A stretch of 64,000 nt of DNA, taken from the NCBI GenBank assembly GCA_002708845.1, contig PAPI01000010.1, positions 1-64,000 of the forward strand. Reading direction: 5' to 3'. Source of the stretch: Leeuwenhoekiella sp. GTDB taxonomy: Bacteria > Bacteroidota > Bacteroidia > Flavobacteriales > Flavobacteriaceae. This document shows, piece by piece, positions 35,464-44,142 of the stretch. Position 1 is the stretch's first letter; each line of letters opens with the position of its first letter. The position numbers were made by a program, and so were the translations under genes. The notes under the pieces are model-generated. The model saw only the letters and a list, made by a program, of their open reading frames with translations. It was not told where the DNA came from and did no database searches.

Positions 35464-37224
35464 ATGAAAACCTTCATACTTACTAATAAAAAGAAACTTG
35501 TACTTGCAGGACTTGCCTTAGCCCTAAGCGTGAGCTCTTGCCAGGAATACTTAGATGTAGAACCACAGGATAAATTAAATTCAGATCAGGTTTATCGGGA
35601 TGTCTTTGATGCAGACGCTGCTATTATTGGCACCTACGGAAAGTTTATGCAACTGGCTGAAAAACACGTATTGCTTAATGAATTGCGTGCAGATTTAATG
35701 GCTACCACGCGCAATTCTGATCCCGAAATGATCGCACTTTCTGAACATTCGGTTACAGCAGACAACCGTTTTGCAAACCCAAAAGATTTTTATGAGGTCA
35801 TTCAAAACTGTAATGACAATCTTAAAAATTTTGATATTATGTTGGCTGATAAAAAGTTTACCCAAACCGAATACAACCAGCGTTATGCAGATATAGGTGC
35901 ATTAAGGTCGTGGGTATATCTTCAATTGGGAATTCACTACGGTAGCGTACCCTACATTACAGAACCCATTGAAAACCTCGACGATGTAAAACAAACCGCA
36001 ATATATCCTCGTATTACTTTTGAAGAATTAATTGATGAGCTCGTGGCTTTTACTGAGGGCTTAAGTTATACCAGTCCTTATGGTGCAGACAGCTCTCTAG
36101 TGATTAATGTAGATGGTTACAATACCGCCAAGTTTTTTATTAATAAAGAATGTCTTCTGGGAGATTTACACCTATGGGACAATAATTACACACAGGCAGC
36201 CATTCACTATAAAAATGTGATGGAGACCGGTACAATGAGTGGTAATGATTCAGAGCGGTTTGATACCTATCGTGTAAAATTTGCAGAGGTGGCATCAAAT
36301 AATGACTTGGCCGTTGGTTACCTCCGTTTTAGAGAACAGGACAGATTAGCCTTGATCGATAATAATACACAGGGTTGGCGTTCCATATTTGCCAGAGATC
36401 GTGATGTATTGTGGAATACTGAATGGATTTGGTCGTTACCTTTTGACAGTAATTTTGCTCCCAAAAATCCATTTATCAATTTGTTTTCAAATCAGGGCGG
36501 GGACTATCTGGTCAAGCCTTCTCAGCGTGCAATTTCGCTATGGGAAGAGCAAACACAACGTAACGGGTTCCCCTATGACGCACGCGGAAAACGCTTTAGT
36601 TATAATGTGATAGGTGGCGATGAGGTCATTATGAAATACCTCTATAAATTTTTAGATCCTATTACTCAAATGCCCATAGATCTTTTTCAAACGGATGGCG
36701 AGTGGTTTTTGTACAGAGCAGCAAAATTACATCTACGCTATGCCGAAGCTGCAAATCGTGATAATCAAAGTCGTATTGCTGACGCTCTTTTAAACTTCGG
36801 TATTCAGAGCGAATACACGGTGCCCGGGATAACAGACAAGACAGATATCGAACAAACGTTTGAGCCTTTCCCCTATAATTTTGATGCGCGTGCCGGTGAC
36901 TTTCCCAGATTTAGGGCAGACTGGCATAGAAATGGAGGAATTCGTGGCAGGGCCTATGTAGAACGAGCAGAAGTTCTTGGAGACAGTGTCATTTCTATTG
37001 AGAACAACCTTATTGAAGAAGCTGCTTTAGAACTGGCCTACGAAGGTAACCGCTGGGGTGATCTGGTTCGTATTGCTATTAGAAGAAACGATCCCTCCTT
37101 CCTTGCAGACCGCATCTACGAAAAGCTAAATGCTGAAGGAAACGCTCAGGCAGAATCTGTACGTACAAAACTGATGGTTCGTGAGAATTGGTATTTACCC
37201 TTTGTTTGGAATGAAGAGGAATAA
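35464..37224 (+). CDS. SusD-like glycan-binding lipoprotein
   Basis: A 586-residue lipoprotein: signal peptide ALALSVSSC, then QEYLDVEPQDKLNSDQVY, the usual SusD start. Helices such as YADIGALRSWVYLQLGIHY and the C-terminal EAALELAYEGNRWGDLVRIAIR are typical. It is about 90 residues longer than the first SusD. It pairs with the SusC 29 bp upstream. Confidence 0.94.
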   Translation: MKTFILTNKKKLVLAGLALALSVSSCQEYLDVEPQDKLNSDQVYRDVFDADAAIIGTYGKFMQLAEKHVLLNELRADLMATTRNSDPEMIALSEHSVTADNRFANPKDFYEVIQNCNDNLKNFDIMLADKKFTQTEYNQRYADIGALRSWVYLQLGIHYGSVPYITEPIENLDDVKQTAIYPRITFEELIDELVAFTEGLSYTSPYGADSSLVINVDGYNTAKFFINKECLLGDLHLWDNNYTQAAIHYKNVMETGTMSGNDSERFDTYRVKFAEVASNNDLAVGYLRFREQDRLALIDNNTQGWRSIFARDRDVLWNTEWIWSLPFDSNFAPKNPFINLFSNQGGDYLVKPSQRAISLWEEQTQRNGFPYDARGKRFSYNVIGGDEVIMKYLYKFLDPITQMPIDLFQTDGEWFLYRAAKLHLRYAEAANRDNQSRIADALLNFGIQSEYTVPGITDKTDIEQTFEPFPYNFDARAGDFPRFRADWHRNGGIRGRAYVERAEVLGDSVISIENNLIEEAALELAYEGNRWGDLVRIAIRRNDPSFLADRIYEKLNAEGNAQAESVRTKLMVRENWYLPFVWNEEE

Positions 37225-37259
37225 TTGTGGTGTTTAGAATTCAATTAAATTTCAAAATA

Positions 37260-38633
37260 ATGCTAAGGTTAATAGCCTTAGCATTATTATTTGGTCCTAC
37301 TGTATCCTGCCAAAATTCAAACAAAAAAACGGCTGAAGATCAGCACCAGAGAGAAAGCCCCAATTTTTTGATCATCATTGCCGATGATGCCGGCTGGAAT
37401 GATTTCAGCTTTCATTGTTCGGAAATACAAACGCCAACACTGGACAGCCTGGCCAATAATGGACTTATATTAAATCGATTTTATACATATCCCACCTGCT
37501 CCCCTGCCCGTGCAAGTTTCCTCACCGGAAGACCTGCAAGCCGAATGGGTATCCTGGCACCTATAAGCGATAAAAGCGAACTCAAGCTACCCGATAGCAT
37601 CGTGACCCTTCCGCAGGCGCTAAAAAAACTAAACTACCAAACTGCCTTAATTGGCAAATGGCATCTGGGCTTAAAACCTGAAAACGGTCCTGAAGCTTAT
37701 GGTTTTGATTATTCGTACGGTTTTTTACACTGTCAGTTAGATCAGTACGCACATACCTATAAAAATGGTGATAGTACCTGGCACAGAAATGGTCAATTTA
37801 TAGACGAAAAAGGCCACGTTACTGATTTGCTAACTCAAGAAGCAGTAGATTACCTTGCTAAAAGAGAGTTCAAAAATTCTCCGTTTTATGTTCAAATAGC
37901 ATACAGCGCACCACATATCCCATTGCAGGAACCTGAAACGTGGCTCAGCCGATATGACACCATTAAAGACTCCTCACGAAAGGCCTACGCAGCAGCAATG
38001 TCTCATATGGATGCAGGTATTCATAAAATTCTTCAGGCACTAAAAGCTAAACAGCTCTCAAACAATACTATCATACTTTTTTTTAGTGATAATGGCGCTC
38101 AGGAGGAATGGATACCAACCTCACAATATTCAGGCAAATTTGACCCCAATTATTCGTTAGGAAGTAATAAACCCCTTAGAGATTTTAAAACTACCAACTA
38201 CGAGGGAGCGATACGCGTACCTGCCTTTATTTCTTATCCCAAACAAATTGAAAGCGGAGCTACAAATAATGTCACCACAGTTATAGACTGGATGCCGACC
38301 TTTCTAAATTGGGCTAATGCCGCAACCATTCCTCCCTCTGTTGAAGGAGAAAATATCACGTATTTGCTGAATCCTAAAAAAATAAATAGAGTCGAACCCG
38401 TATATATTCGGGGTCACTTACAAGAGTCTGTTATTGTATACCCTTTTAAACTAATACGAAGCAGGTACAAAAATTCAAATCCGGAATACGAATTATTCAA
38501 TATTGAAACCGATCCTACTGAAGTAAATAATCTTGTGCAGGAAGAGAAGGAAAAGTTTCAGGAACTTCTGCAAATACTGAAAATGGAATTTGCCAAAGAT
38601 TCACCGGCAATCAACAAAGAATTGCCCAAATAA
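37260..38633 (+). CDS. Family S1 sulfatase lipoprotein
   Basis: The product has 457 residues from ATG 37260 (an upstream in-frame GTG at 37227 is a weaker choice). The lipobox TVSC gives Cys17. NFLIIIADDAGWND has the Ca-binding Asp pair; TCSPARASFLTGR holds the formylglycine site C-x-P-x-R, with Cys80 as the residue oxidised by a maturase; GKWHLGL and FFSDNGAQ are the other active-site segments. It removes sulfate esters from a glycan, probably in the periplasm or on the surface. The needed maturase is not in the window. It implies that the PUL substrate is sulfated. Confidence 0.92.
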   Translation: MLRLIALALLFGPTVSCQNSNKKTAEDQHQRESPNFLIIIADDAGWNDFSFHCSEIQTPTLDSLANNGLILNRFYTYPTCSPARASFLTGRPASRMGILAPISDKSELKLPDSIVTLPQALKKLNYQTALIGKWHLGLKPENGPEAYGFDYSYGFLHCQLDQYAHTYKNGDSTWHRNGQFIDEKGHVTDLLTQEAVDYLAKREFKNSPFYVQIAYSAPHIPLQEPETWLSRYDTIKDSSRKAYAAAMSHMDAGIHKILQALKAKQLSNNTIILFFSDNGAQEEWIPTSQYSGKFDPNYSLGSNKPLRDFKTTNYEGAIRVPAFISYPKQIESGATNNVTTVIDWMPTFLNWANAATIPPSVEGENITYLLNPKKINRVEPVYIRGHLQESVIVYPFKLIRSRYKNSNPEYELFNIETDPTEVNNLVQEEKEKFQELLQILKMEFAKDSPAINKELPK

Positions 38634-38639
38634 ATAGTT

Positions 38640-38969
38640 ATGACTACACATTGCTTCACTATGCAACTCAAGCCGGGTTTTGAAAAAGAGTATAAACGTC
38701 GTCACGACAACATTTGGCCCGAACTCCAAAAGCTACTCAGCGAATCTGGAATTGAGGAGTACTATATTTACTTAAATGAAGAAACCGGAACCTTGTTTGC
38801 ATTTCAGAAACTAAAAGCAAGTCACGCTACTTATGACTTACCTGGAGATCCTATAGTAAAGAAATGGTGGTCTTATATGGCTGATATTATGGAAACACAT
38901 CCAGACAATTCTCCCGTTGAAACCGAGCTAAAAGAGGTGTTCTGCCTAAAAGATTCTTCAAAAGGATAA
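38640..38969 (+). CDS. rhaM: L-rhamnose mutarotase
   Basis: A 109-residue protein of the ferredoxin-like RhaM family that interconverts alpha and beta L-rhamnose. Landmarks are MQLKPGFEKEYKRRHDNIWPEL, with the catalytic His of RRHD, the IEEYYIYL strand, and KKWWSYMADIMETHPDNSP near the C-terminus. It lies 6 bp after the sulfatase and is the last PUL gene, so the glycan probably contains rhamnose. Confidence 0.88.
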   Translation: MTTHCFTMQLKPGFEKEYKRRHDNIWPELQKLLSESGIEEYYIYLNEETGTLFAFQKLKASHATYDLPGDPIVKKWWSYMADIMETHPDNSPVETELKEVFCLKDSSKG

Positions 38970-39503
38970 TTAATTGCCTTTGCCCTCTCCCTTAAAGTTT
39001 TGCGAGCTGTTTTTGAAGAGTACATTAAATGTAGTCAGACTACCGTAAATGCGGGTTATATACTGCTGTAAATCAATTTTCTCCTGATCATCAAGATTTT
39101 TACTGGAGTTTATTTTTTGCTCCATTACCCGAATTCGGTCACGAACCATAACAATTTTATGAAAAAACGTATCAATGGGTATTTCCTTTTGAGACAGATT
39201 TGGATCTGCGGGACTCAGGATCAGTGTACCTCCCTTATATTTGTCTGCAATAGGCACGATTTCAGAAATGTCTGAGTAGTGTTTAAGCATCTCGCGAAGG
39301 GTACGTTCAACCTCGTAAAAACTTATCGTATCAACCTCATCTTCTACTGCTTCGATAACTTCAAAATCTTCATCTAAATCTAAAGTTTCAAGACCACTGT
39401 CAATAAAGGTTACCCAGTAATGTTTAGATGTAACATTAGTTACCACTCCGCTGCCAAGGTCTGCATGCTTTATACGTGACCCTATACCCAGTAAATTTTT
39501 CAT
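38970..39503 (-). CDS. Conserved Bacteroidota protein with N-terminal Tudor/CarD-like barrel
   Basis: A 177-residue protein of unknown function. Residues about 5-45 (IGSRIKHADLGSGVVTNVTS, YWVTFIDSGLETLDL) resemble the small SH3/Tudor barrel of CarD or the PcrA C-terminus, with the G-x-G-x-V pattern. The rest is helical and charged, with probable coiled coil at 110-150. It might bind nucleic acid or polymerase; that is inference. It converges on rhaM with no gap between stop codons. Confidence 0.5.
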   Translation of the reverse strand: MKNLLGIGSRIKHADLGSGVVTNVTSKHYWVTFIDSGLETLDLDEDFEVIEAVEDEVDTISFYEVERTLREMLKHYSDISEIVPIADKYKGGTLILSPADPNLSQKEIPIDTFFHKIVMVRDRIRVMEQKINSSKNLDDQEKIDLQQYITRIYGSLTTFNVLFKNSSQNFKGEGKGN

Positions 39504-39541
39504 AGTTTTTAAAAATAGATAGCTGTTTTAAAGCTTTAAAA

Positions 39542-40282
39542 TTAAAGCTTCTTGTCGATCATTTCGTATTGAAAATATTCTTCTTTTACACTTTCGAAAT
39601 TAAGGCCATATTTCACTAACAAGCCAGTAGCTACGATAAAGAAAAAGCGATCAAAGAAATAAAACAAATCAAACTCAAAGTAATAGGCAAATAATGCAGC
39701 GATATCAGAAAAGATAAACCCAAAAGCAAAGAAGATGTATAACAAAGAGCGGTTGCTGTTATACTTATTATTATATAAAATAGCCTGCACACCCAAAACC
39801 ATCATTGCCGCTCCATATATGTAGAACAAAATGGGTTCTAAATTATCATGGAAGGTATAAGTTACCATCTGCATATTCATGATGATATACAACGTATAGG
39901 TATTTAACGCAACTAAAAGACTGGTCACCAGAACAACGCCGGGCTTAAACTTTAATTCAGAGAACTTAGGTAAACGTTCAAACACAACGGTCAAATAAAA
40001 CAGGGTGCCAAAGATTAAATAAAACTTATATCCCCATCCCTGCTCGTAAAATTGAAAGAATATATCCCTAATAAATAAAAGCGTCAATGCCGAGACCGTC
40101 CAGATGTTCAATATTTTTTTGTTTACGCTATAATAAACACAAAAGGCAAAGACCGTGGCAAGTCTGGTAAAGCGGCTAGTTTCAAGATCAAAAAGCGCAA
40201 TTACTCCGATATTGAATACTAAAATTAAAGCAAGAAAAATATAGAATGCGGTACGTGATCTAGGGACATTTACAGATAACAT
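39542..40282 (-). CDS. Polytopic membrane protein, possibly YhhN (lysoplasmalogenase) family
   Basis: A 246-residue protein with about seven or eight hydrophobic segments. The pattern near the end, FAFGFIFSDIAALFAYYFEFD, resembles the YhhN/TMEM86 signature where an Asp lies in a membrane helix. Length and helix count fit. Other YhhN landmarks are weak, so the assignment is tentative. It is 38 bp from the preceding minus-strand gene. Confidence 0.5.
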   Translation of the reverse strand: MLSVNVPRSRTAFYIFLALILVFNIGVIALFDLETSRFTRLATVFAFCVYYSVNKKILNIWTVSALTLLFIRDIFFQFYEQGWGYKFYLIFGTLFYLTVVFERLPKFSELKFKPGVVLVTSLLVALNTYTLYIIMNMQMVTYTFHDNLEPILFYIYGAAMMVLGVQAILYNNKYNSNRSLLYIFFAFGFIFSDIAALFAYYFEFDLFYFFDRFFFIVATGLLVKYGLNFESVKEEYFQYEMIDKKL

Positions 40283-40363
40283 GTTGATTTGCAGGTATTG
40301 ACAGTTGTTACAAGTATAATATACGTAAAAGGGTCTTAAATGGTTTTGAAAAAACAGAAAAAA

Positions 40364-41359
40364 TTAAAAATCAACAATTACGCCTATTCCTAATTGCTGC
40401 TTCCACTGAACACGGGCTCCAGTAACCATTTTATCACCATCAACATCGGTTTCGGTAATTTTAATATCATTATCATACCGCAGATGAGAACCTAATTTGG
40501 CAAGGACAAAGCTATTCACTTTAAAGTTCAAATTGAGTTCCCAGTCAATATCAATATTCCCAAAACTATTCAGGTAATCAGTATAAAGATTAACCGAATT
40601 AGTGAAGTTTATGTTCTCCATAAGCCTTGCTTTCCATATACTTTGTAAAAGAATTCCAAGTTCACTATTAACGTTCTCCCCTTCTTTGATAATGTTTCCA
40701 TCTGCATCTTTCACAGCGGGTTCTACACCAAATGCCCCATTATTAGCCAAGCGCTGATCAAGAACAAAAGTGGACTTATAGGTAAGCGGCGAAGCATAGA
40801 TGGAAAGATTATCCATCCGTTTACCATATTCACTTCCTATACCCAGAAAGACATAACCAGGTGCCATAAATTGCGATATGGGAGTTTTATTATCAGGATA
40901 TTTATAACCATTTGTGAATTGAGAAGCAAATCTAAATTTTGCCGAATAATACCAGTTAGAAATAGTATCACGGCGATAACCAAAATCTGAAGTTACCTCG
41001 AGTTGGTCGTCTGTTTTTCGAATTTCCCGGCCTTCCTGACTATTGATCCCATAGCGCCCAACAAATTTATTTCGCCATTTGGTTTGATTATCGGCGTAAT
41101 TACGCTCTAATTTGACCTCAGCAAGCCCAGAAAATGAATTAGTACCCCCAGAATTCCAATTGACAAATGCCACTTCGCTTAAATCAACACCTGCCTGGTT
41201 TTTTTTAACCCAATTGGTCTCTTCTTTCTTATTAAGTTGCTCGTTTAACTTTTTGATTACACTTTTCTTTATAGGTAATGGAAAAGCTACGTGTTGGGCA
41301 GAGATTCCACCTGATAAAAAAATTAAACAAAGAACTAAATAAAAAGATAACTGCTTCAA
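40364..41359 (-). CDS. DUF3078 outer-membrane-like protein
   Basis: A 331-residue protein with signal peptide MKQLSFYLVLCLIFLSGGISAQ. NKKEETNWVKKNQAGVDLSEVAFVNWNSGGTNSFSGLAE is the characteristic DUF3078 start (seen in part: WVKKNQAGVDLSEVAF, NWNSGGTNS). The rest has alternating barrel-like strands ending VQWKQQLGIGVIVDF. The function of this conserved Bacteroidota family is unknown. It lies 20 bp after purM, on the same strand. Confidence 0.82.
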   Translation of the reverse strand: MKQLSFYLVLCLIFLSGGISAQHVAFPLPIKKSVIKKLNEQLNKKEETNWVKKNQAGVDLSEVAFVNWNSGGTNSFSGLAEVKLERNYADNQTKWRNKFVGRYGINSQEGREIRKTDDQLEVTSDFGYRRDTISNWYYSAKFRFASQFTNGYKYPDNKTPISQFMAPGYVFLGIGSEYGKRMDNLSIYASPLTYKSTFVLDQRLANNGAFGVEPAVKDADGNIIKEGENVNSELGILLQSIWKARLMENINFTNSVNLYTDYLNSFGNIDIDWELNLNFKVNSFVLAKLGSHLRYDNDIKITETDVDGDKMVTGARVQWKQQLGIGVIVDF

Positions 41360-41379
41360 AATAGGTACATTATAAGATT

Positions 41380-42558
41380 CTAATAGGTAAACGTTCCAAA
41401 AGTACTTTTAATTGTCAAACGTTTTTCTTCAGATGCCTCAACCCTGCCAATAACCTGAGCGGGAATATTGAAACTCTCTGAAATTTGGACTATCTGATCT
41501 GCCAGTTTGGGATCAACATAAAGCTCCATGCGGTGCCCCATATTAAATACCTGATACATCTCACGCCAATCTGTATTACTTTCTTTCTGAATAAGTTTGA
41601 AAAGTGGTGGCAGCTCAAACATATTATCCTTTACAATATGCAGATTATCAATAAAGTGTAGGATTTTTGTTTGCGCTCCCCCGCTACAATGTATCATTCC
41701 ATGCAGCATGTTTCTATCAACTTCTTCAAGAATTCTTTTAATTACCGGAGCATAGGTACGTGTAGGTGATAAAACCAGCTTACCGGCATCAAGCGGGCTG
41801 TTATCAACCGCGTCTGTAAGTTTTTTTGAACCGCTATATACCAGATCATCAGGTACCGAAGCATCAAAGCTTTCAGGATATTTTTCAGCTAAATACTTAC
41901 TAAAAACATCGTGACGCGCCGAGGTAAGGCCGTTGCTTCCCATACCGCCATTGTATTCGGTTTCATAACTTGCCTGCCCGTAGCTCGCGAGGCCAACAAT
42001 CACGTCTCCGTCCTTAATTCTTGAATTATCAACGACATCTGCCCTTTTCATTCGGGCTGTTACAGTAGAGTCTACAATTATGGTGCGAACTAAATCCCCC
42101 ACATCTGCGGTCTCACCTCCGGTGCTTTTGATAGTCACACCATGTTTTGCAAGATCTGCTATAAGCTCTTCGGTCCCGTTAATTATTGCTGAAATGACTT
42201 CACCAGTAATGAGGTTTTTATTTCTACCAATGGTTGAAGAAAGCAAAATATTATCTGTAGCTCCCACACAGAGCAGGTCATCTACGTTCATTATCAATGC
42301 ATCCTGAGCGATACCTTTCCAAACCGAAAGATCACCGGTTTCCTTCCAATACATATAAGCGAGTGAAGATTTAGTACCGGCCCCATCAGCATGCATCACA
42401 AGGCAGTGCTCATCGCTGCTGGTAAGATAATCGGGCACTATTTTACAAAAAGCTTTAGGGAATAAACCCTTATCTACATTTTTTATGGCTTTATGAACTT
42501 CTTCTTTACCAGCAGATACCCCGCGCTGGGCATAACGTTTTGAAATCTCTTCACTCAT
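41380..42558 (-). CDS. purM: Phosphoribosylformylglycinamidine cyclo-ligase
   Basis: A 392-residue enzyme forming AIR in purine synthesis. RYAQRGVSAGKEEVHKAI, MHADGAGTKSSLAYMYW (the glycine-rich ATP loop), GIAQDALIMNVDDLLCVGA and IKSTGGETADVGDLVRTI are the PurM landmarks. It is longer than E. coli PurM (345), as usual in Bacteroidota. It has a strong terminator just upstream (42591-42618) for the curli operon and is probably transcribed on its own with the DUF3078 gene. Confidence 0.96.
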   Translation of the reverse strand: MSEEISKRYAQRGVSAGKEEVHKAIKNVDKGLFPKAFCKIVPDYLTSSDEHCLVMHADGAGTKSSLAYMYWKETGDLSVWKGIAQDALIMNVDDLLCVGATDNILLSSTIGRNKNLITGEVISAIINGTEELIADLAKHGVTIKSTGGETADVGDLVRTIIVDSTVTARMKRADVVDNSRIKDGDVIVGLASYGQASYETEYNGGMGSNGLTSARHDVFSKYLAEKYPESFDASVPDDLVYSGSKKLTDAVDNSPLDAGKLVLSPTRTYAPVIKRILEEVDRNMLHGMIHCSGGAQTKILHFIDNLHIVKDNMFELPPLFKLIQKESNTDWREMYQVFNMGHRMELYVDPKLADQIVQISESFNIPAQVIGRVEASEEKRLTIKSTFGTFTY

Positions 42559-42590
42559 TTTTTATGGCTATTTTGCAAAAGTAAGAAATA

Positions 42591-42618
42591 AAAACGTCCT
42601 GAAATTTCAGGACGTTTT
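42591..42618. terminator. Rho-independent terminator (bidirectional shape)
   Basis: AAAACGTCCTGAAA-TTTCAGGACGTTTT is a perfect 28-bp palindrome, GC-rich in the middle with A/T ends. It lies between the last curli-operon gene and purM, so it ends the operon from 44137. Confidence 0.85.
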
Positions 42619-42640
42619 TAAAATGTATTCTAAACGGTTA

Positions 42641-44137
42641 TTACTCCCAGTCTGGCATAGCTGCATTTGTAAATAATAATTGCACAGCATTAGTACCTGA
42701 AGAGGTAAACTCAACTTTAAATACCTCAGGGACTGCCCCTACATTATTAGAAACCCTTGTGAATATCACAGCCCCTTCAGTTGGTGAAAAGCTAGGGTCA
42801 AGGTCATTTTTACCTGATGGTGTATTTTCTACTATCTGACTACTCACTTTAGAATTGAGGTCATAAACGAAGAGACGGCTTCTAAAGATTCTGTAACTAT
42901 CATTTTGAGATCCTGAAACATCTCTTGAAAAAATCACCCTTTCAGCATTGGCATCAATATCAAGCCCTCCAGCAGCGCCAGGCTGGTTTTCAAGGATAAT
43001 ATCGCCAACGGTTTGTGAACTAAGATTTACTGTAAAAATCCGGGCATCGTAACCTTGATTATTATTTGTTTTTAAAACGATTAGATTGTCGTCAAAATCG
43101 GTTGCCGCCACCTCACTTATAAAAGAACCATCAGCCGTTTCATAAATCAGGGTTCTTCCTGATCCGTCAAAATTTATACTGTATAATTTATCGAAATGAG
43201 GATAGTATAACTTACTTCCATTTTGTGCCCAGGTAAAATCCAGATCACTTATTCTAAAACCATTGATGGGTACATCCTGAGTCAGCTGCTTTTGTTCTGA
43301 ACCATCAAGATTCATAGTAAAAAGATGCGTACTACCTCCTACTGTTCTTAAAAAGGCAATCTTACTTACTTCAGCATTCTTTCTCGGTCTAAAACTATTT
43401 TGATCCAAATCAGTTAAAGCGACCTGTTCTGAGCCATCCTCATTTGAAGAGAAAATAACAGCATTTGAGTTTATAATTCTTGTGAAGTGATAATCTTTAG
43501 CGGTATAACCCTCAGTTGAGAATTGAGAAGTCTCACTTCGAACAGGGTCATTGATTTCATCAGAAACTATAACCTGCCAAACATAAGAAGTTGCCCTATC
43601 TAAATCTGAAACGGTAAATGTAGTATCTGTCAAATTCTCATAGCGTTCAGTCGAGCTTTGATTTACATTACGTAATTCTAAAACATACTTGAGGTCATCA
43701 TCGTCATTTGCGCCAGAAGTCCAAATAAAAGTCACTTCGGATTGCAAGTCCACACTATTATCAGCTGGACTCACCAGCTCGGGAGCCATTGGTGCTTCGT
43801 TATTTACAGTACTAACTTCAAGCTCAAAAACAATATTATTTACCCTTCCTTCTTCGACCTGTGATGCCTCAAATGCTGTTACATAACCATCTAATTCAGC
43901 CTGAACAGAATATTGCCCCGCTTCGACATCATTTATTGTAAAATTCCCATCGGCATCTGTAAAAACCGTATTTGAAACCGGGTTTGAACTAATTTTTACA
44001 TTTTCAAGAGGCAAATTTTCACCTTCGGTGACTACCTTCCCTGTAATAGTACCTGTCCCAAAATCACTAATTGGATCTTCGGTACAGGAAATTGCCAGAA
44101 TCAATACGAAACAGTATACGATATTTTTAATTTTCAT
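42641..44137 (-). CDS. Lipoprotein with carboxypeptidase-regulatory-like, Fn3-like and beta-propeller-like regions
   Basis: The product has 498 residues from ATG 44137 (MKIKNIVYCFVLILAISC; lipobox AISC). Residues about 28-105 form a CarboxypepD_reg-like domain (ITGKVVTEGENLPLENVKI, FTDADGNFTINDVEAGQYS). Residues about 110-205 look like Fn3 (PMAPELVSPADNSVDLQSE, TSYVWQVIVSDEIND). Residues about 220-498 carry blade-like TolB/PD40 motifs (GSEQVALTDLDQNSFRPRK, GSEQKQLTQDV, GAVIFTRVSNN). It starts at the csgG stop with a 1-bp overlap if the earlier ATG 44143 is used, so it is the last gene of the curli operon. It may anchor or modulate the fibre secretion complex; not a known curli gene. Confidence 0.7.
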   Translation of the reverse strand: MKIKNIVYCFVLILAISCTEDPISDFGTGTITGKVVTEGENLPLENVKISSNPVSNTVFTDADGNFTINDVEAGQYSVQAELDGYVTAFEASQVEEGRVNNIVFELEVSTVNNEAPMAPELVSPADNSVDLQSEVTFIWTSGANDDDDLKYVLELRNVNQSSTERYENLTDTTFTVSDLDRATSYVWQVIVSDEINDPVRSETSQFSTEGYTAKDYHFTRIINSNAVIFSSNEDGSEQVALTDLDQNSFRPRKNAEVSKIAFLRTVGGSTHLFTMNLDGSEQKQLTQDVPINGFRISDLDFTWAQNGSKLYYPHFDKLYSINFDGSGRTLIYETADGSFISEVAATDFDDNLIVLKTNNNQGYDARIFTVNLSSQTVGDIILENQPGAAGGLDIDANAERVIFSRDVSGSQNDSYRIFRSRLFVYDLNSKVSSQIVENTPSGKNDLDPSFSPTEGAVIFTRVSNNVGAVPEVFKVEFTSSGTNAVQLLFTNAAMPDWE

Positions 44138-44142
44138 CCCCA

